A DNA stretch of 64,000 nt from Streptomyces sp. 378 (GTDB lineage Bacteria; Actinomycetota; Actinomycetes; Streptomycetales; Streptomycetaceae): NCBI RefSeq assembly GCF_030124145.1, contig NZ_JASKMS010000003.1:186001-250000 (forward strand), given 5' to 3'. Numbering within the stretch: position 1 is the stretch's first letter; every line of letters begins with the position of its first letter. Position numbers and translations under genes: made by a program. The notes under the pieces were generated by a model, which worked only from the letters and a program-made list of their open reading frames with translations, made no database searches and was not told where the DNA came from. Shown one piece after another: positions 37,511 to 45,512 of this stretch.

Positions 37511-38092
37511 ATGGGACCCGCAGAGCGCGTGACCGTGCGGTGGTGGCGGTGGCGGCGCAATGCGCTCAAACGGCGCGTCGACGTCGTCGAAGCCTGGGTC
37601 GTGCTCGGGGGCTGGGTGCTCGCCCTGCTCGGCGGACTGCTCGCCGGACTGCTGGCGGCGGGCTCGGTCGAGCGGGCCGTCGAACGGCAGCGGGCCGAGA
37701 GCCGCCAGGTCCGGGCCGTGGTCGTCGAGGACGCGCCCGGCCCGTCGCCGGCCCGCACGGCGAGCGACCACCGGGTGTGGGGCGAGGTGCGGTGGACCGC
37801 GCCCGACGGCTCGACCCACCGGGACGAGGCCCGGGTACCACCCGAGGCTCCCGCGGGGAGCACCATCCCTGTGTGGGTGAACCGCAGCGGTGACATCACG
37901 GCCCCACCGGTGTCCGGCGGCGAGGCCTGGCTGCACACCGCCATGGGCGGCGCACTCGCGGGGGCCTTCGTCGGCGGCACGGTCCTGGGAACCACCCGGC
38001 TGACCCGGCTGGCCCTGGACCGGTGGCGCCTGGCCCGGTGGGAGGCGGAGTGGGAGCGGATCGACACGCGCGGGGGGCGGAAGACGGGCTGA
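37511..38092 (+). CDS. Rv1733c-like two-helix membrane protein
   Basis: 193 residues with the same plan as the protein at 11092: Arg/Trp-rich start (RWWRWRRNALKRRVDVVEAW), first membrane helix, outer domain with RWTAPDGSTHRDEARVPPEA and VWVNRSGDI, second helix, and a basic tail (RWRLARWEAEWERID). Function unknown. I chose the ATG at 37511 preceded by GAGGGGG; an upstream frame extension to 37442 looks non-coding. Confidence 0.75.
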   Translation: MGPAERVTVRWWRWRRNALKRRVDVVEAWVVLGGWVLALLGGLLAGLLAAGSVERAVERQRAESRQVRAVVVEDAPGPSPARTASDHRVWGEVRWTAPDGSTHRDEARVPPEAPAGSTIPVWVNRSGDITAPPVSGGEAWLHTAMGGALAGAFVGGTVLGTTRLTRLALDRWRLARWEAEWERIDTRGGRKTG

Positions 38093-38143
38093 GGACGCCG
38101 GTGCCCGTCCCGCGCTCCGCGTCCGCCGGCCCCGGCGGCGTGG

Positions 38144-39391
38144 TCAGGCTCGGCCCATCGTGTCCTGGTCGTCGAGGGTCTCGTGTGCGCCCGGTGGAAC
38201 CGGTGGCGTCGCCCTTGACCCGGCCGCCCGGCGCGGGCGTCCGGCCAGGCGTGTGGCCAGCGGCTCCGTCCAGCGGGCGGTCAGGGGGCCGAGCAGGACC
38301 AGGATGAGGACGTACGCCGTGGCCAGGGGGCCGAGCGAGGGCTCGATGCCGGAGGTCACGGCGAGCCCGGCGATGACGATGGAGAACTCGCCGCGGGCCA
38401 CCAGCGTGCCGCCGGCCCGCCAACGGCCCCTGGGCCCGATCCCGGCGCGGCGCGCGGCCCAATACCCCGTGGCGATCTTCGTGGCGGTGGTGACGGCCGC
38501 CAGGGCGAGGGCGGGCAGCAGGACGGGCGGAATGCTCGCCGGGTGGGTGTGCAGGCCGAAGAAGACGAAGAACACGGCGGCGAACAGGTCGCGCAGCGGC
38601 GCCAGCAGAGTCGTCGCGCCCTCGGCGACCTCGCCCGACAGCGCGATGCCGACCAGGAACGCGCCCACCGCGGCCGACACCTGCAACTGCTGGGCGAGAC
38701 CCGCGACCACGAGGGTCACGCCGAGGACGACCAGCAGCAGCTTCTCCGGATCGTCGCTGGAGACGAAGCGGGAGACGTGGCGGCCGAAACGCACCGCGAG
38801 GACCAGCACCAGGGTCAGCACGCCCACGGCGATGGCCAGGGTGATGCCGCCCGCGGCCAGACCCACCCCGGCCAGCAGGGCCGTGACGATGGGCAGGTAC
38901 ACCGCCATGGAGAGGTCCTCCAGGACCAGGATGCTGAGGATGGCCGGTGTCTCACGATTGCCCAGCCGCCCCAGGTCGCCGAGGATCTTGGCGATGACGC
39001 CGGAGGAGGAGACCCAGGTGACACCGGCCAGGACGACGGCGGCGACCGGGCCCCAGCCGAGCAGCAGGGCCAGCACCGCGCCCGGCAGGGCATTGAGGAC
39101 GGCGTCGATGAGCCCTGCGGGGTAGTGGGTCCTGAGGTGGGAGACCAGGTCGGTGGCCGTGTACTCGAGGCCCAGCATGAGCAGCAGGAGGATGACCCCG
39201 ATCTCGGCGCCGACGGCGACGAAGTCCTCGCTGGCGCCCAGCGGCAGCAGCCCGCCCTCCCCGAACGCGAGCCCGGCCAGCAGGTAGAGGGGGATCGGCG
39301 AGAAGCGGAAGCGCCCGGCGAGGCGGCCGAGCAGCCCGAGCCCGAGGATGAGACAGCCGAACTCGATCAGGAAGACCGCGGAGGAGTGCAT
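38144..39391 (-). CDS. khtU: Cation/proton antiporter, KhtU/KefB-like
   Basis: 415-residue membrane antiporter of the CPA2 family with about 12 helices. Signatures include GLAFGEGGLLPLG, LLLLMLGLEYTATDL, the ion-site region LAGVTWVSSSGVIAKIL and VAVGAFLVGIALSG-like SAAVGAFLVGIALSGEV. It lacks the cytoplasmic TrkA-N domain; the regulatory part is a separate gene immediately upstream (6 bp gap), the arrangement of the K+/H+ antiporter KhtTU. It probably exports potassium in exchange for protons under stress. Confidence 0.85.
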   Translation of the reverse strand: MHSSAVFLIEFGCLILGLGLLGRLAGRFRFSPIPLYLLAGLAFGEGGLLPLGASEDFVAVGAEIGVILLLLMLGLEYTATDLVSHLRTHYPAGLIDAVLNALPGAVLALLLGWGPVAAVVLAGVTWVSSSGVIAKILGDLGRLGNRETPAILSILVLEDLSMAVYLPIVTALLAGVGLAAGGITLAIAVGVLTLVLVLAVRFGRHVSRFVSSDDPEKLLLVVLGVTLVVAGLAQQLQVSAAVGAFLVGIALSGEVAEGATTLLAPLRDLFAAVFFVFFGLHTHPASIPPVLLPALALAAVTTATKIATGYWAARRAGIGPRGRWRAGGTLVARGEFSIVIAGLAVTSGIEPSLGPLATAYVLILVLLGPLTARWTEPLATRLAGRPRRAAGSRATPPVPPGAHETLDDQDTMGRA

Positions 39392-39397
39392 GGCGGG

Positions 39398-39883
39398 TCA
39401 CTCCCGCCCGAGTATCGCGGCGGCCGCCTCCACGCCCTCGCGGGTCCCGATGACGATGAGGGTGTCGCCACCGGCCAGCCGGAAGTCCGGGGCGGGGGAG
39501 GGGATCGCCTCCGCCCGGCGCAGCACCGCCACCACGGACGCGCCGGTGTCGGTACGGATCCGGGACTCGCCCAGCAGCCGCCCGCTGAAGTGAGCGGAGG
39601 CGGGCAGCTCGATCCGCTCGGCGACGAGCCCCAGGTCGGTGGTGGACAGCAGATTCGGGGTGTGGTGCGCCGGCATCAGGGCGTCGACGAGGGTGGTGGC
39701 CTCCTCCGACGTCAGCCGCACCGAGAGGTCGCAGGCGTCCGGGTCGTCCTCGCGGTAGGCGCTGATCGTCCGGTGCCCGTCGCGGTGCGCGACCACCGAC
39801 AGGCGTCGGCTCTCCCGTGTCGTCAGGTCGTAGCGGACTCCTATGCCCGGCAACGGGGTGCTGCTGAGGCGTGGCGCGCCCAT
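39398..39883 (-). CDS. khtT: Antiporter regulatory subunit, KhtT-like (TrkA-C domain)
   Basis: 161 residues: an N-terminal beta-rich half (LPGIGVRYDLTTRESRRLSVV) that in KhtT contacts the antiporter, and a C-terminal TrkA-C/RCK-C domain (GLVAERIELPASAHFSGRLL; DFRLAGGDTLIVIGTREGV) that binds a nucleotide such as cyclic di-AMP in characterised members. It is first gene of the two-gene operon with the antiporter. Confidence 0.88.
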   Translation of the reverse strand: MGAPRLSSTPLPGIGVRYDLTTRESRRLSVVAHRDGHRTISAYREDDPDACDLSVRLTSEEATTLVDALMPAHHTPNLLSTTDLGLVAERIELPASAHFSGRLLGESRIRTDTGASVVAVLRRAEAIPSPAPDFRLAGGDTLIVIGTREGVEAAAAILGRE

Positions 39884-40007
39884 CTCCCTCCCCCTTCGGT
39901 CTGCTTGCGCGTTCCTGCCTGCGGGGGGCCGCCCGGACGAGCGTCCAGAACCGGCCTGTGTGGCTCATCCTAGGCGGCGGGGCGCCACCATACCCCTCCT
40001 GCGGGGG

Positions 40008-40463
40008 CTATCGGGACGGCTGAGGGAAGGGGGATACGGAGGGGAGCGGTGTGGCGGTGGGCAGGCGCGCGGTCGCCCCCTCGACCTGCCGCACCGTGTC
40101 CTCGCCCGGCCGGTGGCCGGTGCCCGCGCCGGTGGACAGCTGGGACCAGGCACCCAGGGCCAGGGCGACGGCGGCCGCCGTGGCGGCGACCCGTCCCGCG
40201 CGCCGGACCTTGGCCCGGCGGTCCAGGTCACCCCATGCCACGCCGACCCGCGGGTCCTCCGGCTGCCACAGATCACCGACGGCGTGCGGGGGTTGGAGCC
40301 GCCGCCCCGCGGCCCGCTCGTCGGCGGAGGGTTCTCTGGGAGCGGAGACGCGTATGGCGGACTCGCTGTCGGTGAGGAACCTCAGCCACACCTCGTCGGG
40401 GACCGGGCGAACACCGGGCGGCTCGTGAGGAGTTCCCCGCCCGTCCGGCTCTTCGGTGGTCAC
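40008..40463 (-). CDS. Hypothetical single-helix membrane protein
   Basis: 151 residues: acidic N-terminal cytoplasmic part (VPDEVWLRFLTDSESAIRVS; LWQPEDPRVGVAWGDLDRRA), one membrane helix (AGRVAATAAAVALALGAWSQL), and a short Thr/Pro outer tail. The family is conserved in streptomycetes without known function. It stands alone; start at the ATG 40463. Confidence 0.65.
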   Translation of the reverse strand: MTTEEPDGRGTPHEPPGVRPVPDEVWLRFLTDSESAIRVSAPREPSADERAAGRRLQPPHAVGDLWQPEDPRVGVAWGDLDRRAKVRRAGRVAATAAAVALALGAWSQLSTGAGTGHRPGEDTVRQVEGATARLPTATPLPSVSPFPQPSR

Positions 40464-40655
40464 GTCCCGTCATCCCCTCTCCGGCCGTCGGCCTGATCAC
40501 TGCGCGGCGCGAGATCAGTATGCCGCCCGGGCACTGAAGCCGCCCCTCGTCGGATGCCGCACATCGCGTCCGAGACCGACCTGGAACGTGCCGCGGGGCG
40601 GGAGCGGCCGGCCGTGCTCCCGCCCCACGGGTCAGACCGCCGGCAGCCAGGCCGT

Positions 40656-41948
40656 CTACGGCACGCCCAGCTGGAACAGCACGTATCCCGCATACGACCC
40701 GGAGGCCAGAGCGGCCGTGCCGAGGACCGCGGCCAGGGACGGCCATCGGAGCCGGCGCATCGCGAGAGCGAGCGGCACGAACAGCGGGAAGAGCGGGAGC
40801 AGATAGCGCGAGACGTTGCCGAAGTACTGCTGGGTGGTCATCACCATGAGGTAGGAGAGGACGGTGTAGACGACGAGTACGGCCGCCGGGCGCAGCCGCA
40901 GCAGCAGCACCGTCAGCACCGGCACCATCAGCACCACGCAGACACCGATGACATCCTCGAAGGGCATCGCGAAGAGATAGTCGAAGTCGCCCACCGGGAT
41001 GGAGGTCAGCACGTTGAACGTGTGGACTCCCCAGTCGAACTTGTGGGCCCAGGCGCCGTCCTGGAGCTTGGAGTAGCCGTTGATGTCGCCCATGCGCCAG
41101 TTGACCCAGGCGAGGTAGCCGAACAGGCCCAGCGGGGCGATGGCCACGGCGGCGAGCAGACGACGGACACTCGGGCGCGAGCCGCCCGGGTGCGAGGGAT
41201 CGTCCCCACGCCGTAGCAGGGCAGCCGCAGCGGCGACGGCGAGGGCGGCGACCAGTGCCACGGCGGTGGGCCGGCAGAGCCCGGCCGCACAGGTCAGCAG
41301 GCCGGCGGTGAGCCAGCGGCGGGACATGACGGCGTGACAGGCCCAGGCGGCGAGCGCCGTGTAGAGCGACTCGGAGTACCCCGACCACTCCGTGCCGGAG
41401 CCGGGCCAGACCGCCCACAGCCCGGCCGCCACGAGACCCGCCCGGTGCCCGCCCAGGCGTCTCGCCACGGCGTGGATGCCGAGCGCGGCGGCGAAGGAAG
41501 CGACGACGGAGACCGTCATGCCGGCGCCGTAGAGGCCGAGTCCGGTGCACTCCGAGACCAGCCGCATCAGCGCCGGGTACAGCGGGAAGAACGCCGCCGA
41601 GTTGCCCTCCAGTGTGATCAGCCCCGTCGCTCCCGGGACCGGCTTCAGAGCGGGGTCGTAGCCGTGCGCGGCGATCTGCTGGTACCACCAGCCGTCCCAG
41701 CTGGCCAGAACGTCCCAGGCGTGCTCGCCGCCGCCGAAGCGCGGGTTCTTCTCCCGGAAGTCGCCCGTGGAGTCCAGCAGGTACATGAAGACGGCGAAGC
41801 CGGCCAGCTTCAGCACGCCGTACGTCAGCAGCACCGGCCCGTAGCGCACGGCGGCTGCGCGCAGCCGCGGCCGGAACTGCCGCTTCCCGCGCGGGACTTC
41901 GGGGATCTCGACGCCGGAGGGCGGGCGACGCAGCTGGACGGTGCTCAT
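40656..41948 (-). CDS. Mannosyltransferase family (PIG-V-like) membrane protein
   Basis: 430-residue GT-C glycosyltransferase with about nine membrane helices. The first outer loop, SWDGWWYQQIAAHGYDP, resembles the conserved W-D-x-x-W/H-Y motif of PIG-V-type mannosyltransferases, and NSAAFFPLYPALMR follows. It would transfer mannose from a polyprenyl donor to an envelope lipid or protein. Its ATG overlaps the stop of the upstream GT2-GtrA gene (ATGA), so donor synthesis and transfer may be coupled. Confidence 0.8.
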   Translation of the reverse strand: MSTVQLRRPPSGVEIPEVPRGKRQFRPRLRAAAVRYGPVLLTYGVLKLAGFAVFMYLLDSTGDFREKNPRFGGGEHAWDVLASWDGWWYQQIAAHGYDPALKPVPGATGLITLEGNSAAFFPLYPALMRLVSECTGLGLYGAGMTVSVVASFAAALGIHAVARRLGGHRAGLVAAGLWAVWPGSGTEWSGYSESLYTALAAWACHAVMSRRWLTAGLLTCAAGLCRPTAVALVAALAVAAAAALLRRGDDPSHPGGSRPSVRRLLAAVAIAPLGLFGYLAWVNWRMGDINGYSKLQDGAWAHKFDWGVHTFNVLTSIPVGDFDYLFAMPFEDVIGVCVVLMVPVLTVLLLRLRPAAVLVVYTVLSYLMVMTTQQYFGNVSRYLLPLFPLFVPLALAMRRLRWPSLAAVLGTAALASGSYAGYVLFQLGVP

Positions 41949-43219
41949 GCGGCGGAGTGTCCTGTCGTGCGGCGGGCCGGGAACACCCAGGCCCGCAAGA
42001 GGAGGAAGCGCAGCAGGGTCGCGGCCAGGTTGGCGGCGATCAGAGTCACCAGGTCGATCCGGTGCCCGGCGCCGGGAGCGGTGTGGTGCAGGACGGCCAG
42101 CGAGCCACTGGTCAGGGCCAGCCCGACCAGGAAGGCGGCGAGCCCCTTGAGGTGGTGGCGGAGTGCGCCGCCGCGACCCCGGACTTGGAAGGTGAGGCGC
42201 CGGTTGGCCGCCGTGTTGGCGATCGCGCTGGCGAACAGGGCGAGGGCGTTGGCGGCCTGCGCTCCCGCCGCGGGTCTGAGCGCGGTGTACAGCAGCAGGT
42301 GGCACAGGGTGCTGGCGGCACCGACGGCGGCGAAACGCACCACCTGCCGGGCCAGGCCCGCGGGCAGTTCCCCGTCGAGGTCGCCGCCGCTGCGGCGCAG
42401 CGCGGTCAGCGGCAGCCTGCCACAGGCCAGCGCCCGGCCGAGCCTGGCCATGCCCCGCAGATCCGCGAGCGCCGTGGACAGGAGGTGGACCCGGCTGTCG
42501 GGGTCGTCCACCCAGTCCACCGGCACCTCGTGGATCCGCAGCCCCGCGCGCTCGGCGATGACCAGCAGCTCGGTGTCGAAGAACCACTCGCGGTCCTGCA
42601 CCAGTGGCAGCAGCCGCTCGGCGACGTCCCGCCGTACCGCCTTGAACCCGCACTGCGCGTCGGAGAAGCCCACCGCGAGGGTGCCGCGCAGCAGCCCGTT
42701 GTAGCAGCGGGAGATGATCTCCCGCTTCGGTCCGCGCACCACCCGCGCACCACGGGCCAGCCGGGTGCCGATGGCGATGTCCGAGTGGCCGGAGATCAGC
42801 GGCGCGACCAGCGGCAGCAGCGCGGCCAGGTCGGTGGACAGGTCCACGTCCAGGTAGGCCAGAACGGGCGCGTCGGAACGCGACCAGGCGGTGTGCAGTG
42901 CACGGCCCCGGCCCTTCTCGGCCAGCCGGATCCAGTGCGTGCCGGGCAGTTCGGCGGCCAGCCGTGCGGCGATCAGCGGGGTGCGGTCGGTACTGGCGTT
43001 GTCGGCGACGATGATGCGGAAGGCGTAGGGGAAGCTCTCCGCGAGGTGCGCGTGCAGGCGCCGGACGCAGGGCTCCAGGTCGTTCTCCTCGTTGTGCACG
43101 GGAACCACCACCTCCAGGACGGGGTCCGGATGGTGTGCGGGCAGAGGGGCCCGGCGCGGCAGCGCGGACGGCTCGGAGATCGGGCGGTCGATCAGGGCCG
43201 ACCGCCGTAGGGTGCGCAT
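41945..43219 (-). CDS. Bifunctional GT2 glycosyltransferase / GtrA-like flippase domain protein
   Basis: 424 residues. The N-terminal GT2 domain (about 30-260) resembles dolichyl-phosphate sugar synthases: VVVPVHNEENDLEPCVRRL, ADNASTDRTP, and the catalytic DVDLSTDLAALLPL. The C-terminal 130 residues are a four-helix GtrA domain (VRFAAVGAASTLCHLLLYT ... NRRLTFQVRG), which flips or positions the polyprenyl-linked sugar. It is first of a coupled pair with the mannosyltransferase. Start at the ATG 43219. Confidence 0.88.
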   Translation of the reverse strand: MRTLRRSALIDRPISEPSALPRRAPLPAHHPDPVLEVVVPVHNEENDLEPCVRRLHAHLAESFPYAFRIIVADNASTDRTPLIAARLAAELPGTHWIRLAEKGRGRALHTAWSRSDAPVLAYLDVDLSTDLAALLPLVAPLISGHSDIAIGTRLARGARVVRGPKREIISRCYNGLLRGTLAVGFSDAQCGFKAVRRDVAERLLPLVQDREWFFDTELLVIAERAGLRIHEVPVDWVDDPDSRVHLLSTALADLRGMARLGRALACGRLPLTALRRSGGDLDGELPAGLARQVVRFAAVGAASTLCHLLLYTALRPAAGAQAANALALFASAIANTAANRRLTFQVRGRGGALRHHLKGLAAFLVGLALTSGSLAVLHHTAPGAGHRIDLVTLIAANLAATLLRFLLLRAWVFPARRTTGHSAA

Positions 43220-43356
43220 GGCTGTTTCACGATCTCTTTCTGGCGCGGGCAAGCCCGGGTGCCGGTTTCGGGCATGGCGAAGTCGCCCCTGGCGGGTGGT
43301 GCGGGAAGTGCGAGTTCGGGGCGAGGAGCCCCTGACGGGAAGGGCCGCTCAGGCGG

Positions 43357-43878
43357 CTACTCGGTGGACGCCGACGCGGAGGGCTTCTCGGACTCCGGCG
43401 CGGACGCAGGGGCCGTCGTCGGTGTCGGGGAGGGCGGAGGCGTGGGCGGTGCCGAAACGGTCCGGCTCTCGGAGGCCCGGGCGGTCGGCGTGGAGTCGGC
43501 CGGTGCGCTCGTCGCCCCGGAGGGGGTGACGCCGCCGGTCGTGGTCGCGGGCTGGGTGGTCGCGGGCTGGTCGGTCGGCGTCGAACTCGGTGCGGAGGGC
43601 TCGGTCGTCGGCATCCTGTCCGGCGAGGTCGTCGGGTTCGTCGCCGGCTGTGGCCGGTGATCGGCGGGCTGGGCCCGGGTGAGCATGCCGGGCAGCAGGG
43701 CCAGCCCGGCACTGAGCCCCACCACCGCCACGGCGGAGCCGCCCGCCCTCCACAGCAGCCGCGACCGGCGGCGGGCCCGGATGCCCGCATGCAGCCGCTG
43801 CCGGTGCGCGGGCTCGTAGGGGGCGGGCTGCCGGGTGTCGCGCATCAGCCGCGACAGGTGCCGCTCGAAGTCGTCCAT
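43357..43878 (-). CDS. Single-pass membrane protein with Ser/Thr/Pro tail (possible anti-sigma partner)
   Basis: 173 residues: a short cytoplasmic helical part (MDDFERHLSRLMRDTRQPAP) and one membrane helix (GGSAVAVVGLSAGLALLPGM). The following 105 residues are almost entirely Thr, Ser, Pro and Ala and would be extracellular. It starts 11 bp after the sigma factor stop, and such downstream membrane proteins often hold the sigma factor inactive. It lacks the HxxxCxxC zinc motif of ZAS anti-sigma factors, so the role is inferred from position only. Confidence 0.7.
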   Translation of the reverse strand: MDDFERHLSRLMRDTRQPAPYEPAHRQRLHAGIRARRRSRLLWRAGGSAVAVVGLSAGLALLPGMLTRAQPADHRPQPATNPTTSPDRMPTTEPSAPSSTPTDQPATTQPATTTGGVTPSGATSAPADSTPTARASESRTVSAPPTPPPSPTPTTAPASAPESEKPSASASTE

Positions 43879-43889
43879 CTGTTCTCCTC

Positions 43890-44396
43890 TCACCCCACGG
43901 GCCTGGCGGCGTCGGACAGGATCTGGCGGAGCCGGGCGACTCCGCGGGAGGCGTGGGACCGGGCGGTGCCCACCGGGCAGCCCAGCGCCTCGGCGACCTG
44001 CGCCTCGGGCAGGTCCTCGTAGTAGCGCAGCACCACCGCCGCCCGCTGCTTCGGCGACAGCTGGGCCAGCGCCGCCTCGAGCCGCGACCGCTCCGCGACG
44101 GCGGACGACATGTCGCCGGGGTCGGCCCGGTCGGGGAGCCGCTCCACCGGGCGCTCGCCCCACCAGCGCCGCCGCGCCGAGCGGGCCGCCAGCCGTACCA
44201 GCACGGTGCGGACGTACGCCTCCGGAGCCTGCTCGGCGACCTTCGGCCAGGCGAACCACAGCTTGACCAAGGCCTCCTGCACCAGATCCTCGGCACGCTG
44301 CCGGTCGCCCCCCGTGAGCAGACGTGCGACATGGAGCAGCGCCGACCAACGGGCGGCCGCGAACTCGTCGAAGCCGTCCGCCCCCACCTGCTCCAT
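43890..44396 (-). CDS. RNA polymerase ECF sigma factor, SigE family
   Basis: 168 residues. Region 2 is FAAARWSALLHVARLLTGG with DLVQEALVKLWFAWPKV; region 4 is LSPKQRAAVVLRYYEDLPEA, with the helix-turn-helix ALGCPVGTARSHASRGVARL. It lacks an extended C-terminal domain. It belongs to the actinobacterial SigE-like ECF group (starting xFxxFxAARW), usually paired with a membrane partner, as here. Start at the ATG 44396; a GTG two codons earlier (44402) is possible. Confidence 0.9.
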   Translation of the reverse strand: MEQVGADGFDEFAAARWSALLHVARLLTGGDRQRAEDLVQEALVKLWFAWPKVAEQAPEAYVRTVLVRLAARSARRRWWGERPVERLPDRADPGDMSSAVAERSRLEAALAQLSPKQRAAVVLRYYEDLPEAQVAEALGCPVGTARSHASRGVARLRQILSDAARPVG

Positions 44397-44514
44397 CCTC
44401 ACCGTCCCGCGTCTCTGTGGCCCCCTACACCTCTCCAAAGACGCTGGACCCCGCCGCACGCTGCAGTGGAAACCTGTGATCCACCTCACCTCCGTGGACC
44501 CGGCCGCGGGCATG

Positions 44515-44548
44515 CGGAAGGGCCCGTGCACAGGCACGGGCCCTTCCG
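44515..44548 (-). terminator. Strong 15-bp hairpin terminator
   Basis: CGGAAGGGCCCGTGC (44515-44529) pairs perfectly with 44534-44548 around the 4-nt loop ACAG. It lies just past the end of the DUF6479 gene and upstream of the sigma factor, so it insulates the sigma operon from read-through. Confidence 0.85.
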
Positions 44549-44579
44549 TTCGGCTGCCGGGCCGGCCGGCGTCCTGGGC

Positions 44580-44942
44580 TCAGCCGCCCGGGCCGCCGCT
44601 GCCGAAGGAACCGCTGCTGCCGTCGTTCCAGCGAGGACGCTCCTGCGACGGGTTCGTCCGGTCGCTCATGTTGCCGTGCCCCTTCAGCTGGTGCGGGGTC
44701 AGGCGGTCCTCGCTCCTGGGAAGCTCCTCGGGCTCCCGGCGCTCACTCGTCTCGCGAACCGGCCCCCCGTCGGGCAGTCGCGGCTGCTCGTCCGGACGCG
44801 GTGTGGGCAGTTCCCTGCGCTTGACGCGGACGCCGAGGACGAAGGCCCCCAACAGCAGGGCCACGACCACCACACCCGCCACGATCAGCCCGATGCCGAC
44901 GGCGCCACGGCCCGCGGCCATCTCCATCCATGCGCTATTCAT
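44580..44942 (-). CDS. DUF6479 family membrane protein
   Basis: 120 residues. One membrane helix near the N-terminus (VGIGLIVAGVVVVALLLGAFV) is followed by a basic, Pro-rich cytoplasmic stretch, RPDEQPRLPDGGPVRETSER and REPEELPRS, which is the DUF6479 signature, then a Gly/Ser-rich tail. Widespread in streptomycetes, unknown function. Start at the ATG 44942. Confidence 0.8.
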   Translation of the reverse strand: MNSAWMEMAAGRGAVGIGLIVAGVVVVALLLGAFVLGVRVKRRELPTPRPDEQPRLPDGGPVRETSERREPEELPRSEDRLTPHQLKGHGNMSDRTNPSQERPRWNDGSSGSFGSGGPGG

Positions 44943-45061
44943 GGCACGCGGGTACCCCTGGTCCCCTCCGTGAACCCGCTGGACGCAGGCGGCCGCCGCG
45001 CCGGACGGAACCCTTGGGAACACCGGGTTTGACCGGCATCGACCGGGGCTACCCGCGCGGT

Positions 45062-45436
45062 GTGACTTCGACGACATCCCAGCAGGAGCTGTTCCGGTTC
45101 CTGGAGGACCGTTTCGCCTGTGCGCAGGCGTGCACCGAGTGTGCGCGGGCCTGCGCGCTGCGCGCGAGCCTCGTGGATCCCGACGGCACCGAGAATCAGG
45201 AACTCGTACGGCGCAAGGGCATCATGTGCGCGGAGGTCTGCGACGCGACCTGCCGTGTGCTGTCCGAGCAGAACCAGGCGGACGAGAGCAGCATCCGGAT
45301 CCAGGTGGAGTGGTGCCGGACCGTGTGCCTGGAGGCCGCCCACGTCTTCGACCGACAACCAGGAGCGGAGGACTCGGCGGCGGCATGCCGGGCATGCGCA
45401 CGCGCGTGCACGGACTTCCTCGCCACCCTGAACTGA
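45062..45436 (+). CDS. Four-helix-bundle copper-binding (Csp-like, DUF326) protein
   Basis: 124 residues containing 12 cysteines in helical C-x3-C spacing: ACAQACTECARACALRAS, IMCAEVCDATCRVL, EWCRTVCLEAAH and ACRACARACTDF. This is the pattern of cytosolic copper storage proteins (Csp3), whose cysteines point into a four-helix bundle and hold many Cu(I) ions. No signal peptide is present. Start is a GTG at 45062. It precedes the acyl-CoA dehydrogenase but has its own end 76 bp earlier. Confidence 0.82.
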   Translation: MTSTTSQQELFRFLEDRFACAQACTECARACALRASLVDPDGTENQELVRRKGIMCAEVCDATCRVLSEQNQADESSIRIQVEWCRTVCLEAAHVFDRQPGAEDSAAACRACARACTDFLATLN

Positions 45437-45444
45437 CAACGCCA

Positions 45445-45473
45445 TTCACAATTTCTGAAACACGTTCTACGGT
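45445..45473 (+). promoter_or_regulatory. Promoter with KstR-like operator
   Basis: TTCACA (45445-45450) and TACGGT (45468-45473), spaced 17 bp, make a good vegetative promoter for the acyl-CoA dehydrogenase. The spacer and -10 are covered by TGAAACACGTTCTA (45456-45469), which fits the KstR operator consensus TnnAACnnGTTnnA of the TetR-type sterol/lipid regulators. A repressor bound there would block RNA polymerase. Confidence 0.65.
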
Positions 45474-45512
45474 GTGCGCCGACAGGACCGGCCTTGGGAG
45501 CCTGGAGGCGCC

